Shown piece by piece: positions 33,951 to 46,016 of a stretch of 64,000 nt of DNA. How positions within the stretch are numbered: the stretch's first letter is position 1; each line of letters starts with the position of its first letter. Position numbers and translations under genes: made by a program. Source of the DNA: Boletus sp. NGJ (taxonomy: Eukaryota; Basidiomycota; Agaricomycetes; Boletales; Boletaceae). Location: positions 62,001-126,000 of the forward strand of contig JAGTXK010000189.1 of assembly GCA_019096195.1 (NCBI GenBank), given 5' to 3'. A model generated the notes under the pieces. That model searched no databases. It saw nothing but the letters and a program-made list of their open reading frames with translations, and was not told where the DNA came from.

Positions 33951-36900
33951 ATGCCCGCCCTGCGGCCGTCTCAACTTGAACATCAACGCGCTGAATATCG
34001 CGCGAGCATCAAAGAAGCTCTTGAAGAAGACGAGGATCCCCTCGCCGCTTACGATGATTTCATCAAATGGACATCGCGTACCTTCCCCGAGAATGATCCT
34101 GGCTCAGGACTCATACAGCTACTCGAGGAGGTTACTAGGAAATTCAAGGACGATGCGCGATATAGTGGTGATCTGAGATATCTGAAGCTTTGGTGCAGCT
34201 ATGCGAAAATGGTCGAGAAACCCGGTCTCGTATACGCCTATTTGGTGAAGAGGGAGATCGGATGTGTATATGGATTGTTGTGGGAGGAATACGCTCTGGC
34301 GCTTGAAAAGGAGGGGCGGTACGCTGCGAAACTTGGTCAGTCGTTGCAGAAAACTAACTATCCGACTCAGACGTACAGACGCCGACAAGGTATTTCGAAC
34401 TGGCATAGCTCGCAGTGCACGGCCCATCGAACGACTCAAGAAAAGGTACCGGGATTTCCAGTCCCGCCCTTCCTCAAAACACCAGTCGGCTTCTTTTCGG
34501 TCCAGTGGAAATTCTGAAGTAGACGCCCTCCGGCGGAGTCCATTCAAGAATCACGATCCAGCACCCTCGACGTCTTCCTCGACTTCGAAATCGTCATCTG
34601 CTGTTCCCTCAAGCTCTACGAATAACCCTAGCACTGCTCACGGTCGCTATGCACCCATGCTTGCTCCTCCGGCGCCAGGGAGACGGCCGGAGAAGCTTCG
34701 TTTCAACCTCTCCCTGCTGTTCACACCTTCTGGCGTTGAATATTCAACACAGGAAGTGCGTGCCCGCTCAATGGGTCTTTTAGGCAAGAAGTGGGGTCCG
34801 CCACCTGCTTCGGAGCTGCGTGATTCCTCGTCTGGCGCTGTGATGGTGAACTTCAACGACGATGGCTCAAAAAGCACGCAGAATATGGGCGCAACTGCCG
34901 CGGGAGGCAAGCGAAAGAGTGTCAATATTAATGAACCCACCGTCACAATTAACACGAAGGAAGCCTTGGCAGACGTCTTTGGCATGTATAACTCTCCGGA
35001 CAAAACAGTCAAACGTACCATGCCAGGTAGTAAGCATGCTCCTGTGCGGAAAATCGAGCCCATGGGTGGACGTAGAATTGTCCCCGAATCCAAGTCGGAA
35101 GGTCCTCGCACCCTGCCACAGAGCGAAAATGCAAAACCTCCGGGTCCAGGCAAGTCATTCAAATGGATAACTTCGGGGCAGGTTTAAAGGGGTGCTTTTG
35201 GTAGCTTTCAAGCCCTTTGTCGACGAAAACGTACCACGCAAGGAGAATCCTGCTCCCCCACTCAAGGTAAACTCTCCTGCATTTCCGTTTAGGTTATCAC
35301 GACCTCACGCATATTGCACCATTCTCAGTTCAAACCATTTGTCGATGAACCTAAACAGGCTTCCGTTGCGCCTACCCATGAGGCAGGCCGCCGGGCGCTC
35401 TCCCTCAAAGATTCAAGCGTTGTTTCAGGCAAAGATGTCTCTGCGAACCCTTCCACTACTAAACCATCGCCTCTCAACGGGTCGAAATCGTCTGTGCTCA
35501 AACCTATCTCGGAAGAGCCACAAGGTTTGCCCGTCTTCTCAAAGCCCTTTACACCTGTTTCCCAGAAGGAGCCTCTTGTTCGGCCTTCACAGACTAAAAT
35601 TAACTCTGACGCAAAAACTGGAAATCAAGGACAGGCACAGCCACCATCTCAACCCTTCGTTCCGTTTGTTGACTCGAAAACACCTTTCAAAGTATTTTCC
35701 CGTCCGCCGGGTCAGGGTGAAAATGCAGTTTTAGGTTCTGGCGGTGGAAGCGTGTTCACACCGAAGCCTCCATCCGCTACGGGCCTCGGTGGTGGTACTA
35801 GCACTGGCACATTCAAACCCTTCATCGATAATGCGCAGCCGGTCGAGACGCCAGCTTCAACGAAGAAATCAAATGTGCTGCAACAGCGTGTGATGCCGAT
35901 TCCACCGATAATCGAAGAGGCCTCCACGGACGAGTCGAGCGAGGCTGACCTACGCGAGGCCGCTGGAGATCCCGATGCAGAAGATGGACACGTCATTAGC
36001 AGCGGCAGCCGCAGTGGCTTTTCCGAGAGCGAAGATGGGTACGCTGATGAAGGTGGTGAAGCAGAAGCCGAAATGGAGGCCGCGGTCGTATCGTCGAGCG
36101 ACAGCCAGTTCGATGATGACGATGATTACCATCAATCCGCACAGGGAGAACAAGTGTACGGAGATGAAGACGCATTCCGGGAGGAGGATTTTGCTGACGA
36201 AGACGAGGAGAACTATCGGCCACCGCTTGGTGGGAGATTTGGTCGAATCAACGTCATGACTCCGATTACTGAACGAACGTTGGAATTTAGTACGAGAGGG
36301 TTCCCAACGCCAACCAGCACCACGCAAGCTGGAGAAGGTCTGAGCGACGAAAGAGAGTGGAGAGAACGGGGAGGACAGGAAAGTGGTCGCTATGCTCTCG
36401 AAGTGGCGGAGAAGCTAGCTCAGGAGGTTCGCGAACAGGAGGAAGACAACGACCATCACAACATACGCGACGGTGTTAGAACGGGCGACAATGAGGCCAT
36501 CGAGGAATGCACGGGGAGATTCAGCCTTGCGGATTCTATGGCTGTCGTGTCTGCATTCAGACCACCTAATCCTTGTGTTCCCTCCGATCCCCAGATTGTT
36601 TCAACCCTCCTTTCGCTTCTCCCTGCAGATGGGGACTTCCATGACCTTAGAGCCCAAGATGGAGGGATGTTGGATGGACTGCAGCGATTTGCGGCGCGGG
36701 TGGCAAGAAAGAGCGGGAAGAGCAGGAAGAGCGGATCGACGGACGATGACGAGATGTTGGTCGATCTTGAGGGGAGGTCACTTAGGGTGTCGGGCAAACT
36801 TGGAGAAGGTGGTTTCGGCGCCGTGTTCTCCGCACGAGAACTCACCAAATCTGGTGGAGAAGATGACGAGGAGGACGTCGATGTTGATGAGGATGAAGAC

Positions 36901-37812
36901 GACGACGACAACTCCATGGTAGCGCTAAAGGTCGTGAAGCCCCGAAATCTTTGGGAATTCCATATCCTTCGACGTATTCATAGGACACTCCCTGCTTCTC
37001 TGACACGCTCGATAATCACACCCCACGCTCTCTACGCTTTCCGCGACGAGTCGCATCTTCTGCTGGAACTCTGTCCGCACGGTTCGCTTTTGGATGCAGT
37101 GAACCGTGCTGGGCTGGCAGGTATTTCGCAGCAAGGGGCTTGCCTGGATGAACTTTTGGTCTTCTTTTTCACTATCGAGCTTTTGCGTTTTCTGGAGGGT
37201 TTGCACGCTGTGGGCTTTATTCACGGAGACCTTAAAATCGATAACTGTCTGCTCCGCTTCGAGGAACTGCCAGGGTCACTGTCTGGTATTTACCAGCCCA
37301 GCGGAGAAGGGGGCTGGGAATACCGGGGCATCAAAGTCATCGACTTTGGACGGACCATCGATGCATCGCTTTTCCCTGCACGCCACGGTCAAGAATTCAT
37401 CGCTGACTGGCCTGCGGACGATCGGGATTGCTTCGAGATCCGCGAGGGACGACCCTGGACATATCAGACGGATTATTTTGGCCTTGCAGGTATCGTATAC
37501 TGCATGTTATTCGGGAAGTATATCGAGGCATCGTCGGTGACGCATGCGCCCGACTCTACGGATTTGGAGCCGATTTACAAGATCGCTACGCCGTTAAAAC
37601 GGTACTGGCAGACGGACATACTGACGAGGTTGTTTGACATCCTACTCAATCCTTGCAGAGTTCGGGAAGACGGGAGCCTGCCGATCTGCGAGGAGCTGGG
37701 AGGTGTCCGGGTTGAGATGGAAAGGTGGTTGCAGAGCAACTGTAATCGGAGCAGTAATACGCTCAAAGGCCTGCTCAAGAAGGTTGAGCTGTCCGCGTAC
37801 ACACACTGCTAG
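33951..37812 (+). CDS. BUB1: MadBub: fused Mad3/BubR1-Bub1 spindle-checkpoint kinase
   Basis: A spindle-assembly checkpoint protein acting at kinetochores. From the ATG at 33951 the N-terminal TPR-type Mad3/Bub1 region is clear (DPLAAYDDFIKW, RYLKLWCSYAKMVEKP, then FRTGIARSARPIERLKKRY across an intron at 34319-34370). EVRARSMGLLGKKW (about 34757) fits the Bub3-binding GLEBS region. A KEN box (35240-35248) lies among FKPFVDE-like ABBA-type motifs. The C-terminal kinase has GEGGFGAV (about 36805), ALKVVK, HGDLKIDN (catalytic Asp, about 37225) and DFGRTID, all diagnostic of Bub1. It stops at 37812. One intron is GC-AG (35150-35204). The protein is roughly 1,200 residues. The true start may lie further 5', because Mad3-type proteins usually begin with another KEN box. 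Confidence 0.9.
35207..35829 (+). other. ABBA-like / KEN motif array inside MadBub
   Basis: FKPFVDE occurs at 35207-35227 and 35329-35349 on either side of the KEN box at 35240-35248. Variants FVPFVD (35656), FKVFSR (35686) and FKPFID (35812) follow. The known ABBA motif is Phe-x-hydrophobic-aromatic-x-acidic and binds Cdc20; here the third position is mostly Pro. Confidence 0.7.
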
Positions 37813-37902
37813 TCGTACTTACAGGTGGCGTAGCAAACACATGCAAATCCAAGTGACGTACTTGGATGAGATAGCGAGCACTTGCTCGGCACACCACAAA
37901 CT

Positions 37903-40900
37903 ATGCAAAACTATCGTCCCCAACCCCACATTGCCATTCCACACGACGCCCATCGACCACCACCAAACGTCGAGGCTTATTCTTCATATCCCTTCGAGGT
38001 CGATTCCGCGTCGAGCAGGCTTCCAGATCCATGGAACGTCGCGACGCCAACGCCAGGGGAGCCGACAAACCGGTTTTACGTCCTACCCCATACACGCGCT
38101 CGTACTCGCAGTGCCCTAGAACCCGTACCACCCAATCTCGGCCTTCAAGTCCCCGATCCACAACTACACAGATCCGTGTCCCAGAGGCAGACAGCTCATG
38201 AGTATTACCACAGATCAAGTAGGTCCGATAGCGGACATCCGTATGGAGAGGAATACAGCAGCGGGAGCGGTGTAACCTCGCCCTTCTCCTCTTCGGTCAA
38301 CCTTCCCGCAGATGAGGTGGGCATTACGTTCGTATTGATACAACGGGCTTCTCAATTTTGGTTGTAGATGGACTTCAAGCTCGGCTTGTTGACTCGAGAG
38401 TTGTCGCATATGACGTGTGTGGCTTGGCCTGGCCTTGCTGGTAGTGACTGAAACTCCTTTAGCCTTCACTCAGAAGAAGGTCTACGACAGTTCCAGAATG
38501 GTGAACTCGCAGAGAACGATGAAGAGTGGCATCGTCTCGTTCCCCTTGAAGCGCGTGAAGCACTCGGAAAACGCGAAGTAGAGCGGCAATCTGTGCTCTT
38601 CGAGATATTCAAGTCGGAACGAGATTATGTTGCCGACCTCAAGCTCATAAAAGAGGTACTGTAGCAAACTATCTTTCATTTCCTCGAACTCAAGCACGAC
38701 ACAGGTCTTCGTCGAACCTCTTGCTTCGGCTTCGCCACCAATAATAAGCGACACGAACAGACAACAGAACTTCATGTCCACCGTTTTTTGGAATCTGGAT
38801 CAGATTTGTATATGTCACGAGCGTATGCTAGTAGCCTTGTTCGAAAGGCAGCAGGAGCAGCACCCTCTCGTTCAAAGTGTCGCTGATATCATCCTCGAAT
38901 GTGGGCCCTCTCCCTTCGCAAGTCTTGACATCTCGCTCAACCTTCATCAGCTGCCTTTGAATTCCAGGCAGACTATGAATCCTACATTAAGCATTACCCC
39001 CTTGCAGAGCAACGGCATCGCACCGAACTTAAATACAACAAGCGCTACCAAGAATTCATGCAGCGATGTTCACAAGACCCACGAGTCAAAAAGCGAGACT
39101 TGATTACATTCCTCTCACGACCCGTGACACGCCTTCCACGCCTTAACCTCATGCTTCAACATCTCCAGAAACTGGCCGATGCCAATCACCCAGACGCTGA
39201 AGACCTCCCTGTAATTTTATCTATCCTGAATGATTTCTTGAAGAGTACCCAACCCGGAATCGAGGCTGCGGAAAATAAAGTAAAGTTCTGGGATCTATGT
39301 GAAAGCTTGGTATTCAACAAAGGAGAACTTATTGTAATGTATTTTCTTCCCTCGCCATTCATCCGTGCTGAGATCCTATTTCAGGAACTAGATTACTATA
39401 GCGATACCCGCTCACTTATTTATGCCGGATCATTGGCTCGTAGGTCCAAATCCGAAATGGATTGGAACCCTTGGTATGATCTCTATGTAGCGTTACTGGA
39501 CAACTTTTGTAGGTACTTCCCTAGGCAAAATGGTTCTTTTTTGCTAATAGCATTGCAGTTCTGATAACAAAGGAAGAGAAACGGGGGGGTGTAACGAAGC
39601 GTCTGGTTGTGTCTCGGGTACGTCAAATTTGTGGTCTCAAGAAGCCCATGTATAGATGTCACGTCCAGCCTATTCCATTAGAATACCTCAGGCTCGGTAA
39701 CTTCGATGACCCTCCCGACACTAGGAAAGAGCGCGTCGATGAAGGTGGTATTTTGGACAGTTTACGAGGAGCTTATCGCTCGATCTATCCGTTCACAGTC
39801 TATCATGCTGTTGAGAAATTTACTCGGCGATACACGCTATACGCTCCATCCGAATCCATCAGAAAGAAGTGGTATGATGCTCTGGTGGATGCAAAAGGAG
39901 TCGATGATGTCAGACGTGAGGCGAATCAGGTAACATAACAACTCTCAACGCGAATACTTTTTTGCTCAGATCCCATTGATAGTGGTTCATGTCTCAAGTC
40001 GTAGAGGACGGTGCCTTTCGGGTTCCGGGGAACAGAATGGCCCGACATGCGACCTTGAAGAGGCCGCCATCCGGTCGAGTGATCCAGGCAGCGTCTTTTG
40101 GTATGCGCGAATCGATTTGAGCGATTACGATCTCCTGACGGTCCTCAGTTGCTAGCGGCGGGAAAGCCTTCATGGCAGTGTGCTGCTCAACAGGCATCTT
40201 CGTGGGTCGCAGAGGTGAAAGTAAACAGCTTCAGATGCCCCTCTAAGGTTACGATCTGCTCACAACGATCGTTAGATTATCGGAAAATACTGTCTTACGA
40301 GGATGTCAAGAGCATCATTGTGCTTCAGGACTTCAACAAGATAATCTTTCACCATGACACTTATCTCCTATGCTATTCGCTTGAAGTACTCGCACGAGTT
40401 TTTCAGTACCAGTCGCCACCAAGCAGCCTCGACGCGTCTCTTGAAACGGTTGCGGGTCAAGCCGGCAACGTTCTTTGCTGCCAGGCTGGACAGATGGGGG
40501 ACAGGACAATTGGTAACACGCGCTTATTCTCACATCGTATCTGTCTGAAGAATATCGTTTCCAGTTGTTTATGCCATCAAGAACTTTATACAAGTTACTG
40601 TACATGTGGTGGAGGCTTGTCACCCTTCTGAATTCCGCATGGCGTCGCCACGAGCTACGCAGACAGGCTTTCTTTCTTTCCGACCTTATGGTGAAGTATG
40701 GGGTGTTTGCTTTATTGGAGTATGAAACATTGACGGACCTCCTAATCTTAAGCCCTTATACGTTCCAAAGGACGTATTCGCTGTTATGCCTTTGGCAAAG
40801 ACAATCGCGATTTGTACCGAACGAGGTATCGTCATCGCGAACCCAAGCAGGTACGAAGTACGGTGTTTGCACTGCGATAGCTTACTTACTATATTACTTC

Positions 40901-41475
40901 AGTTCCTCTACGTCTGTCATTGCTGTTGTCCCGGACTTTGGTAGCGCTTCCCATAATTCTGAGCTCAAAGCTCGGTGTGAAACTGCCAAAGCTCTTGGAC
41001 TTGTCAGACACGATGCCGCAGAACTCATGGTCATCTACGACAGTGAGTGACATCACTGTTGCGATTTTTGCTGAACCCAACTCAAACTCGTTTTCCAGCA
41101 ATGGGTTGCTATATCACCAAATACGGTCAGCCCACGCGTGACTCCGCGTTCATCCGCTGGGAGATCAAAGCCACTTCTTTCGTACACCGGCCCCCCAACA
41201 TTCTCCTCTTCTCATCGGAATTCATCGAAATCAGAGATACGCAAACGGGTTTGCTCAAACAAGTGATCGAGGCCGTCGATATACGTCTCCTTATCCAAGC
41301 ACCACTCTCGCTCGGACCTTTGTTTGTCGGGATGCGGGGCCGCAAGGACGATGAAGACGGGCTGAGTCATCGAATCGTCGAACTTGTAGAAACTGCGGAA
41401 ATCACGTCGAAAACCCCCATCGCAGGACCGTTTAAAGCCGCAGAAGGTATGTGGGATGAATGGGATAGCATGTAA
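37903..41475 (+). CDS. Rho guanine-nucleotide exchange factor with DH, PH and CNH domains (Rom1/Rom2 type)
   Basis: An activator of Rho1, which controls wall synthesis and actin polarity. The start at 37903 (MQNYRPQPHIAIPHDAH) is followed by a disordered Pro/Ser-rich region to about 38320. The DH domain begins at SVLFEIFKSERDYVADLKLI (about 38600) and includes FMQRCSQDPRVKKRDLITFL and SRPVTRLPRLNLMLQHLQKL (about 39055-39180). The PH-like part holds LFVALLDNF-type and YTLYAPSESIRKKWYDALV (about 39835) segments. The CNH domain runs from about 40000 to 41330 (SYEDVKSIIVLQDFNKIIFH, FVHRPPNILLFSSEFIEIRD). The tail ends AAEGMWDEWDSM. Some ten introns are present. No DEP domain is evident. It starts only 90 bp after the MadBub stop. 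Confidence 0.87.
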
Positions 41476-41679
41476 TACTGCCTAGGCGTAACGGGTTACC
41501 TTAGATGTACCAAGTAATTTGTGCTTCATAAAGCTACCTATGTATTTCTGTGAGCTTATAATCATAAATTAAAAGCCACTTTTAGGGACCTGTATGTACA
41601 GCGTGTATACTACAAGGGAGGTTACTTTGATTGAACGCTATGCATGTTTCAACCAGCTGCCACCACACTTGTTTCACCT

Positions 41680-42365
41680 TTAGCCCGATATTACGGTGGT
41701 ATCAGCACCTGGCACAGCAGGTGCCATATCCCGCATCTGTACAGAGAATGGCGTCAAGGTCATTGCAACATACTGTCTCGCAAGATGGACGGCAATTATG
41801 AGTGGTGGTAAGGCGCATGCCAAAAGGACGGCGGCTGCAATCGCGGGGGACTGCACGACAATCACGAGCTTGAAGACGGCCATACAGAATATACCGAGAA
41901 GGGGGACGGCATGAAGAAGTATAGAAAGAGTTAAGGGGTAAAATTAGATCACGGGAGATATGAGGCAAGGAAGGGGAAAGACAGGCTGGAAGGAGAAAAA
42001 GCTTACTTGAAGAAAACTGGCGTTGAGAGTGACACGAAGGTTGATGGTATAAACGAGCAGCGCCAGCGTCGTCGCTCCGAGCGCATTGAATGCTGAAATC
42101 GCATGAACGCTGTGGCCGCCAGAGTTGTTAGCGATGCTGCCGATACGATCGAGAATCAACTAACGTGAGGAATGTCATGAGCTGTTCGATCGAGATGCAT
42201 TTTAGTTCTGGGCGAGACCGACAAACGCGAGATACATACCAACTGGAATGAAAATTTCCGCAAATCCTCCAGCTCTCTTGTGAGCTCGACGAACTTGAAG
42301 TGGGGGGGATCATTTCCTGAGTTGATTCGGAGTGCGCGGACCAGCTCGCGAAAGGGGAACGGCAT
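41680..42365 (-). CDS. Small membrane protein, unknown function
   Basis: The start at 42365 gives MPFPFRELVRALRINSG, a soluble segment with ELTRELEDLRKFSF. An intron then leads to SVHAISAFNALGATTLALLVYTINLR (a helix, about 42040-42120). After a second intron a hydrophobic hairpin follows: FKLVIVVQSPAIAAAVLLACALPPLIIAVHL (two parts, about 41780-41870). A short tail stops at 41680. About 150 residues with three likely helices. The family is not recognised. Confidence 0.6.
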
Positions 42366-43497
42366 TGGGAAAGTGAACGGTGTTTACGACCGGGTCTCTC
42401 TCAACGACGCACGAATATATAGTGAGGAGGCATTAATCTAGTTAGGGGATCCTTGAGCGGGGCTGAGAATCCAAGATAGCAAGCTGGCACACAAAGGGGC
42501 GTATATGCCATCCCCTAGGACATTCGGGTAAGTGACTAGACTCACTGGATTTTGGGTCAGAGAAAAGTCGCCAGTCTAGACCTTCAAAGGAGTTGTTCAG
42601 TGCGAACATCACTCGTCCCGAAAAGTGATAGTCTCGACCACAGTCAAAATGACCGACACCTTGCGGGCAAGATCGAGGACAGGGGTGAACTCGTGATTAG
42701 TGGATAACCGGCATCATCATCATCACCATGGAGAACATGCGGAGGTCTGGACAACGCCACAACAGGATGACTACCTGCTGTGCGTTGCAAAGATAGTGTC
42801 TGTTGAACTGGATTCATTCAAGTTAACGGCAATGGCCTCGAACATTTGTCAGGCGCTAGTACCCACAGGAACCACAGCAACCGATAGCGTCTAGACCGCC
42901 TGTAGACCAATGAAACCAGAAGAACGCGCAAGAAGAATCGGCGACGGCTGCGGTCTTCACTGGACTCTCGCTGTTTCAAGAATTCAAGGACAGAAATTTA
43001 AATGTATCATAACTGTCCACCCCTTGACCAGATATAGCACAGCGACTGGGCTTGCAGTTTGGTTTGATGGAAAGCGCAAGGCAATGGTTAACTCAGAGAC
43101 AGCGATTTCACTCACCAGATAGTACTACCTCTGGTAAAGACTTTAGCTTTACTAGTGATCCGTCATAGTAGCTAGAATCATGTGACCGATCTTGTTTGGT
43201 GTCTTTATTTGGCCTGCCATAACGAGTCAAAAAGTCGTGTCCGTCTTCCGCTACTATACATTGTACGTCGGAGCCGGCAGTGACACTCATGTCCCCAACA
43301 GCCCTATCGGTGAGCTCGATATTCCTACTGATTTGTCGTTTCTGAAAGTTTATTGGTCTTTGCCGTCTTTTCTACCCGTCAGCCCGCTAATTTTTTGGCG
43401 TAATCAATATCCTCGGCGATAATCTCTGGGCTTCGTGCTGGCCTATCTAGTGTATCAATCACTCCTCGACGCGACCTCTCGGCTCCTATTTCATCAG
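42366..43497. other. Intergenic, no gene recognised
   Basis: About 1.1 kb holding the divergent promoters of the genes at 42365 (leftward) and 43498 (rightward). A short CAT-trinucleotide run (about 42712-42729) is a microsatellite. I see no conserved coding motif. Confidence 0.45.
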
Positions 43498-45837
43498 ATG
43501 AACCAGTCCTCTCTTCACATAGATGACGACCAGGACTCCCTCTTTGGCTCGCCCCCTCCATCTCCAGCCAGAGGTAGGTCACCATCTCAGGAGACCTTCA
43601 TCGCAGGTGAAGGGATAGGCCCCATAATCGCCGTCCCGAGTACGGGAGCGGGCAGAAAAAATGTGGGGACCATTGCACTTCCTGGTTCCCATATGTCATG
43701 TGCTGAACTACCAGCCGATCTCTCAGCTTCGAGCTTGTCACTTCCTCGTCCTACCTCAAGCCATGACTCGCTAAGCATTACGCCACCCAGCATCGCTGGG
43801 ACGCCCACCTCACTTCACACACCAGTAGTGGCGTCTAGGTCATCCACCCGCTCAGTCCCCTCCAGGGCATCTTCTGCAGCTAGCAATATCCATTCTACAT
43901 CCACCTCCACCAGGAAGCGAAGAACCCTGAAAGCAAAGTCTGTGACGCCAGCACCACCAGCACCACCCATCACCTTACCTGGACCAAATGAACCCACTCC
44001 ACCAAATCTCCTTCGCTCGCAGTCCTCATTACTCGGTCTTGCGGGTCTGGTAGGTTGTGTTAAGCCTGCACAATTATACACCCATAATCCCCAGCACGTT
44101 CCCGTCCAACAATCCCGTTCGCACTCACCCATCTGTGGTTCGACGCCAGCCCATCCGATTGTACTTGATGATGACCAGGACACTCCACACATCGGAAAAC
44201 ACCATTGCGATCAACTCCAGACGCCACAGCATGTGGATCAACTCAATCCAGAGATAATGCGCTCGAATATCCTGAACTCCCTCACGAAAGAAAAGAATGT
44301 TTTCCCTGTGCTCGAGTCCTTGATCAAGCTCCTTGGCGGTGAACCACACCTTTCCTCTGCCAGTCCTCCACCTCAACCATTCGCGCGGCCTTACGGTCAT
44401 GGCGTTCTTAATACGCAACCACCTCTCCCTGTTGCTTCCCTCTCTGCTCCAGGTAGTTCAACAGCTCCCGCCATTCCACCACAAAAGCGTCGAAAGCTCA
44501 AACATGTGCCTGCTGGAGCAGTTGATTGGGATGTCCCTTTCCCGTTCGCAGCTGGTGAGGGCCCCGAGGCGTATCACGATACTTGGGCGCGAGACAGGGC
44601 GAAACAACTCGTAACCCAATTGCTAGAACTTGTACAAAATGCCACTAAAAGGGCTGCTATCAAAACTGCGAAGAGTAGAATAAAAGCTTCCGAAGGACGG
44701 ACTAGGGCCCAAAGTTCTCAGTCGTCCAGAAGTGCGTCTGTGGAGACACAGATTGGGCAGAGCAACTCGATGCAAGCAGCCATCCGCGAATCCTCATACA
44801 CCAGCCCGAGCCCCGAAGCTCCGGCTACTGGGACGCCAATGGACAGCCTAGGTGATTTTGCAGCCTCGTTGCAAACACCCAGCACACCGCTTCCTAGTTC
44901 CAAGGATAGAATGCCTATGGAATTAGAAGGCGCGGTCGGGGCAGGTTCGATGCCCTGTGATTACTCAGCATTTGAAGAATGGTTGTCCCAACTCCAGCAG
45001 TTCGTACCACTTGAAACCAATACGCCTACTCCAGAGTCGGATTGGGGTACTCCCCCAGCGGTGCCCTTGGACTCTTCAGCCTGTAACCCCGCGCCGAACA
45101 TACCTGTTCCAATGCAGCGCGATGCTTTGACAGCCCCTCATGCGATACGAGACGAAGCAATCGATCCCGCCTTGTTGGCCATATCTCAGCGGGCTGGGTC
45201 ATCACGTCGATCGGAGTCCCCGACGTCACCAGCATCTGCGCTCACGTCGGGCGACATCGCGCAAATGCTGGACATCTCTCCAACGCCTCCTGTTCTTTCA
45301 CACTCTCCCCGCACGTCTTTGAGCTCCCTCACAGAGCCACTTACACCGTGTTCTGAAGCCTTTGCTGATATACCAACAAGTATGATAGCCAATCAAGACC
45401 TCGTTCATGGTAGGCATCTGCATTTCCATTTCTTAACCACACGAGCTTGCACTCACAAACTATTGCTTTTAGACCCTCCTACCCCTCAACCTGTCGAAAA
45501 GGATCCTCACTCACGACCTGCAAATCAAGTTCAAGTTCCGACGTTGTCCTCTTCTCCGACAGAGCCCTCTGAGCCCACTCGCATCACCGCAGTACAGAAA
45601 GGAAAGGGACGGGCTGATTTTAGCGTCCCTTCTCCAGCGCCGCCCACATCGAATCGGTCTGCTCCCAATGTGGTTTCTACCGCCAAAGGCGCACTCGACA
45701 AGCAGGGGATCCTTGAGCGTGCACGAGAGCGTCGGAGACAGCTTGTTGCAGAGATCGAACGAGCAAAAGTGGAGATATGGGAAATGAGTATCGAGAACGC
45801 GGTGTTGGTACACTTCATGAGGGACGGGTCATTATGA
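43498..45837 (+). CDS. Large Ser/Pro-rich disordered protein, probably nuclear, unknown function
   Basis: The ATG at 43498 gives MNQSSLHIDDDQDSLFGSPP. Most of the protein is Ser/Pro/Thr-rich and looks disordered. A more ordered block runs from about 44250 to 44690: LNSLTKEKNVFPVLESLIKL, QKRRKLKHVPAGAVDWDVPF (a basic nuclear-signal-like start), then ARDRAKQLVTQLLELVQNAT. The C-terminus is a short coiled coil (ERARERRRQLVAEIERAKVE). Two introns (about 44050-44096 and 45409-45473) are likely, although the frame is open through both. I recognise no family. A transcription-regulator role would fit the layout but is only inference. Confidence 0.65.
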   Translation: MNQSSLHIDDDQDSLFGSPPPSPARGRSPSQETFIAGEGIGPIIAVPSTGAGRKNVGTIALPGSHMSCAELPADLSASSLSLPRPTSSHDSLSITPPSIAGTPTSLHTPVVASRSSTRSVPSRASSAASNIHSTSTSTRKRRTLKAKSVTPAPPAPPITLPGPNEPTPPNLLRSQSSLLGLAGLVGCVKPAQLYTHNPQHVPVQQSRSHSPICGSTPAHPIVLDDDQDTPHIGKHHCDQLQTPQHVDQLNPEIMRSNILNSLTKEKNVFPVLESLIKLLGGEPHLSSASPPPQPFARPYGHGVLNTQPPLPVASLSAPGSSTAPAIPPQKRRKLKHVPAGAVDWDVPFPFAAGEGPEAYHDTWARDRAKQLVTQLLELVQNATKRAAIKTAKSRIKASEGRTRAQSSQSSRSASVETQIGQSNSMQAAIRESSYTSPSPEAPATGTPMDSLGDFAASLQTPSTPLPSSKDRMPMELEGAVGAGSMPCDYSAFEEWLSQLQQFVPLETNTPTPESDWGTPPAVPLDSSACNPAPNIPVPMQRDALTAPHAIRDEAIDPALLAISQRAGSSRRSESPTSPASALTSGDIAQMLDISPTPPVLSHSPRTSLSSLTEPLTPCSEAFADIPTSMIANQDLVHGRHLHFHFLTTRACTHKLLLLDPPTPQPVEKDPHSRPANQVQVPTLSSSPTEPSEPTRITAVQKGKGRADFSVPSPAPPTSNRSAPNVVSTAKGALDKQGILERARERRRQLVAEIERAKVEIWEMSIENAVLVHFMRDGSL

Positions 45838-46016
45838 GCTCGAATCCATGTACAATGTTGTAGGCTGAGCGCTGCATCAGGCCAGCTTATTCCCATGGAA
45901 TGAACTTTTGAAGCAAACATTGAAGTACATAACCCGTCCCATTGATTTGAGGAAGATTCGACGACCGTACTCATTTACTTTACATAGAGGTAGTACATAC
46001 ACCCATCACAGTTGTA

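Noticed and set aside
36456-36917. Minus-strand Ser-rich frame opposite the MadBub kinase
   Set aside because: Its poly-Ser comes from the antisense of the Asp/Glu run in the kinase; a shadow frame.
42700-42894. Open frame beginning with six His codons (CAT run), like a His-tagged protein
   Set aside because: No ATG of its own, no family motif, lies between divergent promoters; the histidines come from a CAT microsatellite.
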